Source: DATCJA01 sp050742335 (lineage in GTDB: Bacteria > Acidobacteriota > Vicinamibacteria > Vicinamibacterales > UBA2999). Taken from it: 16,578 nt of DNA. The translations under genes and the position numbers were made by a program. The notes under the pieces were generated by a model that saw only the letters and a program-made list of their open reading frames with translations, had not been told where the DNA came from and made no database searches. The stretch spans positions 1 through 16,578 of the forward strand of contig JBOGIR010000067.1 in assembly GCA_050742335.1 (NCBI GenBank), given 5' to 3'. Below, one piece after another: positions 12,430 to 16,578 of this stretch; within the stretch, counting starts at the first letter, position 1, and each line of letters starts with the position of its first letter.

Positions 12430-13503
12430 CTAGCGAAGCTCCGACAGCGTGACGTCGAGCAGGCGCGACTGGCGCGGGGCGCGCGCCCACTGCACGAGAA
12501 TCGGGCTCTGATACGTGCCTTCAATCAGTCCGTTCGTGCCGTCGGGCCGCTCCGAGACGAGCAGGCTCACGGAGCGCCGCATCCGGAAGAAGCGCGCGGC
12601 CGGCACAGCCAGTGTCCGTGCCAGCAGTCGCTCCACGATTGAACCGCGGAGTCCCAACGTATCGAGACTCTTGTTGAGCACCCGCACGAAATCGTACTTG
12701 GCGTAGCCGAGCGTCTTTGCGGGAACCGCGCGCGGATTGGCCAGCGCGTGCCGGCTCTTCTCCGCGAAGAACCGAAGCGGGTTCCGCAGCACGTCCGCCA
12801 GGTCGTGCTTCATCAGGAGCGTTTCGTACTCGTTGACCGTCAACGCCGAGTGGCGCTCACAGGGATCGAGTACGATACGCAGACGTCCCTTGCCAACGCC
12901 GGCGCGCGCCACGAAATCGGAGAGCTGCTGGTAAATCCCGAGGCGCGGATCCTTCAAGTTCACCGAGTCGATCGGGTGCGCGGACACCGGTACCTCGATG
13001 CGCGTCGCAGTGACCACCCGTTCGTTGTGGAAGCCGATGAGGCGCGTCAGCCGCCTCCGCGGCTTCCCCTCAATCATCCCGTCGAGATCGACGAAGAACA
13101 CGGACTCCCGGGGCCGGTTCGGATGGGTGACGCACGGGCGCAAGCCGCCCGTGATGAACGCCAGATGCGAATCGGCATTGCGCGGCTCCACCGCCCGCTG
13201 CTCGGGGTCGAGGTCGCGGCGGCGGTCCAGCCGGTCGTGCTCGTAGCCGGCCCCCTCGGGAAACAGGGCGCGAAACGCCTCGAGGTAGCTCGGGACCGAT
13301 TCCGGGGTCAGGCGTGCCGCCAGGCTGCGGTCGAGAAAACCGGCCGTTGTATGCGACGACCAATAGAGGCAGTGTGAATAGGGGGCGAACGCCTCGTGTT
13401 CGGCCGCAAAATGGGAACGAAGCTCGACGACGTCGAATCGCGCCTTCGGGACAACTTCGAGCGTCAGATCGAGCGGCTGCGAGGCCTTGATTCTCTCAGG
13501 CAC
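12430..13503 (-). CDS. YjbQ/UPF0047-like protein with unrecognised C-terminal half
   Basis: 357 residues from GTG at 13503. The first ~165 residues follow the order of UPF0047 (YjbQ) proteins: SSHTTAGFL (49-57), an LFPEGAGYEHD string (80-90), NADSHLAFITGG (109-120), PCVTHPNRP, then FFVDLDG and basic RRRLTRL. YjbQ-type proteins are small (about 130-140 residues) and have been linked to a weak thiamin phosphate synthase activity; here the gap between GYEHD and NADSH contains an insert rich in Arg/Asp. The last ~190 residues (from VPVSAHPIDS) match nothing I recognise; they contain YETLLMKHDLADVL and a basic segment near RFFRMRR. Start: the frame is open to 13779 but that part overlaps the divergent TamB-like gene. 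GTG 13539 is possible but leaves only 8 bp between the two starts, so GTG 13503 is preferred. Confidence 0.7.
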   Translation of the reverse strand: MPERIKASQPLDLTLEVVPKARFDVVELRSHFAAEHEAFAPYSHCLYWSSHTTAGFLDRSLAARLTPESVPSYLEAFRALFPEGAGYEHDRLDRRRDLDPEQRAVEPRNADSHLAFITGGLRPCVTHPNRPRESVFFVDLDGMIEGKPRRRLTRLIGFHNERVVTATRIEVPVSAHPIDSVNLKDPRLGIYQQLSDFVARAGVGKGRLRIVLDPCERHSALTVNEYETLLMKHDLADVLRNPLRFFAEKSRHALANPRAVPAKTLGYAKYDFVRVLNKSLDTLGLRGSIVERLLARTLAVPAARFFRMRRSVSLLVSERPDGTNGLIEGTYQSPILVQWARAPRQSRLLDVTLSELR

Positions 13504-13547
13504 GCGAAAGTTTACAGTAGGGTAACACAGGTGGTGCACGTGTTCTG
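13504..13547. promoter_or_regulatory. Divergent promoter spacer of the YjbQ-like and TamB-like genes
   Basis: 44 bp separate the two start codons. On the minus strand TACTGT (13519-13514) ends 10 nt before the GTG of the YjbQ-like gene. On the plus strand TAGGGT (13518-13523) ends 24 nt before the ATG of the TamB-like gene. The two boxes overlap, so their transcription may be mutually exclusive. AGGTGG at 13529-13534 is 13 nt from the ATG, too far for a good Shine-Dalgarno. Confidence 0.4.
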
Positions 13548-16500
13548 ATGCGTTCAGGCCGATTCTTCTGGCGTCGTTTCGTCGTCGTTCTCGGGGTCCT
13601 CGCGGCGGCCGCGGGGCTGCTCGTGGCTGTCGTGCATGCACCGTTTGTCCGCGCCGCCGCGTTGCGCTACGCCGTAGCGACGGTCGAGGACCGCTATAGC
13701 CTGCGCCTCGAGGCAGCTCGACTCGACTACAACCTGGGGATGTTACGCGTCGGGCTGGCGAACCTTCGGGTGTCGGCACTGCACTCGCCGGGCGAACCGT
13801 TCGTCACCGCCGACTACCTCTCGGTCGTCCTGCCGTGGCGCACACTGTTCGGTGATGTCGCCATCGACGACATCAACGTCACGAACGCCCGCGTGCACGT
13901 GAGACGCAGAGAGAACGGTACGTCGAACCTCCCCCCCGCGTCGGACACCTCGGCGGGCGAGCCCTCACCGCTGCGCATTCGACGCGTGAGCGTGCCCCAA
14001 CTGGTTGTCGATCTTCGCGACGAACAGGCGGCGAGGTTTCTGTGGGTGCCGTCAATCGCGCTGCTGCTCACGCCGGACGAGGGTTACGTGAGGCTCGGAA
14101 GAGATGCGGAGCTGAACACCGAGACGCAAATCACGACCATCACGCGGTTGAACGGCGACGCGTCATTCGACGGGCGTGCGCTGCATGTCGAGAATCTGCA
14201 GGTGCAGTCGGACGAAGGGTCCCTCGTCCTGGACGGATCGGTGACCCTGATTGCGCGCGAGCAGGCCATTGATGTCCGCGCACGTGGCACGATCGACGCG
14301 ACGCGCGTGACGCGATGGGTCGTGACAAGCGGCGATCTGCCGCGGGGTGATGTGACGTTCGAAGCGGACACGACAGGCGTGTTCGACCGTCTGGATACGC
14401 GGTTGAGCGCGACGTCGACACGCCTCGCGTGGCAAGACCTCGAGGCCACCGATCTGACCGCTCGCGCGCACATCACCGCGGACGCCGCCGACATCGAAGC
14501 GCTGCGGTTCGGATTCTGGGGCGGCCGCGTGACGGCCGCCGCGACGCTGCCGTTCGATCCGGCCGCGAATCGACGGGTGAAGGCGTCGTGGACGGGCATC
14601 GACGCGGCCGCGGCTGTCATGACGCTGGCACCCGGAGCCCCAGTCGTGCCGTCGGGATCACTCTCCGGCGAGCTCAACGCCGACGGAATGGGTGCCGGCG
14701 CCGCCCGCTGGTCGGGCACCGCCCGCGTGGCCGTCGCGCCTGGGCGCAACGCGCCGGGGCGCGTGGCGGTGAACGGGAACGCCTCTCTGGCGCTTCGCGA
14801 CGGGAGCTGGCAGCTCGACGGCCGTCACGTTGTCGGCGGCATCGCGCCGTTGACGCTCACGCTGCGCGGCAATGTGGACAACGCCGTCGAGGGTTCGATG
14901 CATGTCGGGGAAACCGACCTGCCCGGGCTCCTCGGCGTGCTGCGTACAACAGGCGTTGCCGACATCCAGAGCGACGCCATCGCGGCCGGAACGCTCGAAG
15001 GCGAGGTTCGTGTTTCCGGCAACCTCGAGGATCCCGCGGTCGAGGGGCGCGCCGTCGTCCGCAACGCGACGGGATCGCAGGTCGAGGCGCCGTTGCTGCA
15101 AGTGGATGTGTCGGGGCGGCCGTTGCAACCGCAGCTCGAATTCCGTGTCGAAGTCCCCGAGGCCGTCGCTGCGGACCAACCGTTGCGCGACATACAGACG
15201 ACCGGCCGTTTCACCGACAGCCTGCTTGTCATTGACGGGTTGTCGGCGAGTCAGCCCTCCACCTCGGGGCGGCTGGTTGTCAGTGGCACGTACGACGTCG
15301 GAACTCGCCGCTACACGGCAACGCTTGAGGGGACGCAGTGGGTGCTGAACGCAACAACCGATCAGCCGGTGGCAGCGTCGCTCGATGTGCGCTTCATGGG
15401 CGAAGGCACTGTCGAGCAGCCGCGTGGGACCGGCGAGGTGACGGTGCGCGACGCGATGTGGCGCGACATCGCGCTCGGCCCGCTCGACGCCTCAGTCGAG
15501 CTCGACGGTGGGGTGGCCCGTATCGAGGCCCAGGCGCCGGAGTTTGCCACGAGCGCCAGCAGCCGGATCGAGCTCCGGTCGCCATATCAGACCAGCCTGG
15601 ACGCCCGCGCGCAGATGTTGGATCTGACGCGCCTGCTGAAGGGCCTCGAGACGCCGGCGACCATCACTGGCGAGACGACGCTGAGGCTGCAGGGCGAATT
15701 GCCGCTCCAGGCTTGGCGCACCGGTTCGGCCACGCTCGATGTCAACTCACTCGAGGCCAGAGCAGGCGATCTGCCAGTGCGGGTGACAGGTCCAGCGCGT
15801 GTCCGGTACGACGCCGAGCGCGTTCATATCGATCGGCTGGACCTTGCTGCCGGTGAGATGGCGGTGTCCGCGTCCGGATCACTGCCCGTCTTCGATCCTG
15901 CGCCGGACACGCCTGGCGTCCTCCTCACAGTGACCGGCGATGTCGGCGAGGTGGTGCGTACAGCCACGGCGCTGGGATTGACGCAACTACCGCTGACCGG
16001 CGGCGACGGCCCGGTGGCGCTCCTCTCGCGCGTGACGGGCACGATTCAGCAGCCGGTCGTTGCCGCCGATCTGGAAGTTGGCCCGGCCTCTGTCGCAGTG
16101 AAGGAACTGCCAACGGTGACCGGACTTGTGGTCCGGGCGCACGCGGAGGATGGTGTGGTCGAGCTGCGAGAGGCAGCCGCGGAGTACGAAGGTGCGCAGT
16201 TGTCCGCAACCGGCAAAGCGCCGCTGTCGCTGTTCAGCGACCGGCTGGCCGCGGTCGCCGGCCCTGGTGCTTCCGGACCAGGCACAGGCCAGGCCGTGAT
16301 CCACGCGCGCGCGACGAATCTGACGCCGGCCGTGCTGACGCCGTTCGTCGAGCCGGGTGCGGTCGGCGATCTCACAGGCTCGGTCGACCTCAGCCTCGAT
16401 GCCGCAACTTCCACGTTGGAACTTGCCGATCTCACCGGCGAGCTGCGCATCGACCGCTTCGACCTCCGTGTGGCCGACGTGCCGGTGACCCAGCGTGTGC

Positions 16501-16578
16501 CCACGCGCATCGTTGCGCGCGATGGCTTTGCCCGGGTGGACGCATGGGAATGGACGGGACAAGGGACGTCGCTCACCG
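13548..16578 (+). CDS. TamB/AsmA-like envelope protein, 3' end beyond window
   Basis: Open from ATG 13548 through the last base: 1010 complete codons, no stop. The N-terminus (RSGRFFWRRF then VVVLGVLAAAAGLLVAVV, about 2-28) is a basic start and one membrane anchor, followed by LRLEAARLDYNLGML and VTADYLSVVLPWRTLF (about 85-100), the typical beginning of AsmA/TamB proteins. After that come many repeats of short beta-strand patterns, such as LNGDASFDGRALHVENLQ, LTGSVDLSLDA and MAVSASGSLPVFD, expected for the long periplasmic beta-groove that carries lipids or helps outer-membrane assembly. The conserved C-terminal TamB (DUF490) domain would lie outside the window, so TamB versus another AsmA-like protein is undecided. 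Codon third positions are uniformly GC-rich. It is divergent from the YjbQ-like gene. Confidence 0.85.
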   Translation, partial: MRSGRFFWRRFVVVLGVLAAAAGLLVAVVHAPFVRAAALRYAVATVEDRYSLRLEAARLDYNLGMLRVGLANLRVSALHSPGEPFVTADYLSVVLPWRTLFGDVAIDDINVTNARVHVRRRENGTSNLPPASDTSAGEPSPLRIRRVSVPQLVVDLRDEQAARFLWVPSIALLLTPDEGYVRLGRDAELNTETQITTITRLNGDASFDGRALHVENLQVQSDEGSLVLDGSVTLIAREQAIDVRARGTIDATRVTRWVVTSGDLPRGDVTFEADTTGVFDRLDTRLSATSTRLAWQDLEATDLTARAHITADAADIEALRFGFWGGRVTAAATLPFDPAANRRVKASWTGIDAAAAVMTLAPGAPVVPSGSLSGELNADGMGAGAARWSGTARVAVAPGRNAPGRVAVNGNASLALRDGSWQLDGRHVVGGIAPLTLTLRGNVDNAVEGSMHVGETDLPGLLGVLRTTGVADIQSDAIAAGTLEGEVRVSGNLEDPAVEGRAVVRNATGSQVEAPLLQVDVSGRPLQPQLEFRVEVPEAVAADQPLRDIQTTGRFTDSLLVIDGLSASQPSTSGRLVVSGTYDVGTRRYTATLEGTQWVLNATTDQPVAASLDVRFMGEGTVEQPRGTGEVTVRDAMWRDIALGPLDASVELDGGVARIEAQAPEFATSASSRIELRSPYQTSLDARAQMLDLTRLLKGLETPATITGETTLRLQGELPLQAWRTGSATLDVNSLEARAGDLPVRVTGPARVRYDAERVHIDRLDLAAGEMAVSASGSLPVFDPAPDTPGVLLTVTGDVGEVVRTATALGLTQLPLTGGDGPVALLSRVTGTIQQPVVAADLEVGPASVAVKELPTVTGLVVRAHAEDGVVELREAAAEYEGAQLSATGKAPLSLFSDRLAAVAGPGASGPGTGQAVIHARATNLTPAVLTPFVEPGAVGDLTGSVDLSLDAATSTLELADLTGELRIDRFDLRVADVPVTQRVPTRIVARDGFARVDAWEWTGQGTSLT

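Noticed and set aside
13504..13779. N-terminal extension of the YjbQ-like protein up to 13779
   Set aside because: Antisense to the TamB-like membrane anchor and Arg/Pro-rich; no family similarity.
13814..16576. Several minus-strand open frames opposite the TamB-like gene
   Set aside because: Short, Arg/Ser/Thr-rich and discontinuous, whereas the plus-strand frame is open for 1010 codons with coherent AsmA/TamB features.

Overview
The window looks like a piece of a high-GC, Gram-negative soil or sediment bacterium, most likely an Acidobacteriota member of the Vicinamibacteria type. This is inferred from gene content, not from a marker gene: secreted six-bladed NHL propellers, a secreted DUF6282-type hydrolase, an exported M28 peptidase, Tat and Sec signal peptides, a TamB-like envelope protein, strong G/C preference at third codon positions, and intergenic gaps filled with short 7-nt-period repeats. 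I see no rRNA, tRNA, CRISPR array, transposase, integrase or phage gene.

Left part (1-4886): carbon metabolism. A 5'-truncated thiolase of the PcaF (3-oxoadipyl-CoA thiolase) type runs rightward and converges on a leftward MHS-family proton symporter, a family that includes dicarboxylate and beta-ketoadipate carriers. Next, also leftward, is a lone ModA-like periplasmic binding protein. Divergent from it is the two-gene succinyl-CoA:3-ketoacid CoA-transferase operon scoA-scoB. Thiolase, CoA-transferase and carrier together fit uptake and activation of a 3-oxoacid (acetoacetate or 3-oxoadipate) and its thiolysis to acetyl-CoA, but they are not one operon.

Middle part (5168-10629): a rightward run of four exported proteins: a DUF6282-type metal hydrolase, two NHL-repeat propellers that resemble peptidyl-hydroxyglycine amidating lyase in fold, and an M28 zinc peptidase with a PA-like insert. 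Each has its own start signal. The gaps hold hairpins and a terminator. A short piece of a lost gene, resembling an outer-membrane protein C-terminus, lies on the minus strand just before the first propeller.

Right part (10745-16578): a leftward pair of RidA-family genes. One is a cytoplasmic double-RidA fusion in which only the second half keeps the usual Arg and Glu. The other is a Tat-exported single RidA lacking the Arg. Then comes a leftward YjbQ/UPF0047-like protein with an unrecognised C-terminal half, divergent from a very long TamB/AsmA-like protein that is open for 1010 codons to the window edge.

The most interesting signal is between the genes. Three separate gaps carry the same about 44-nt element made of GATT-type units with a conserved cadence of 7-10-7-7-8 nt. 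In two gaps it occurs as inverted pairs. Two other gaps hold 7-nt tandem repeats of unrelated sequence. Several genes without a Shine-Dalgarno sequence have a TAnnnT box only 8-10 nt before the start codon, suggesting leaderless or near-leaderless transcripts.
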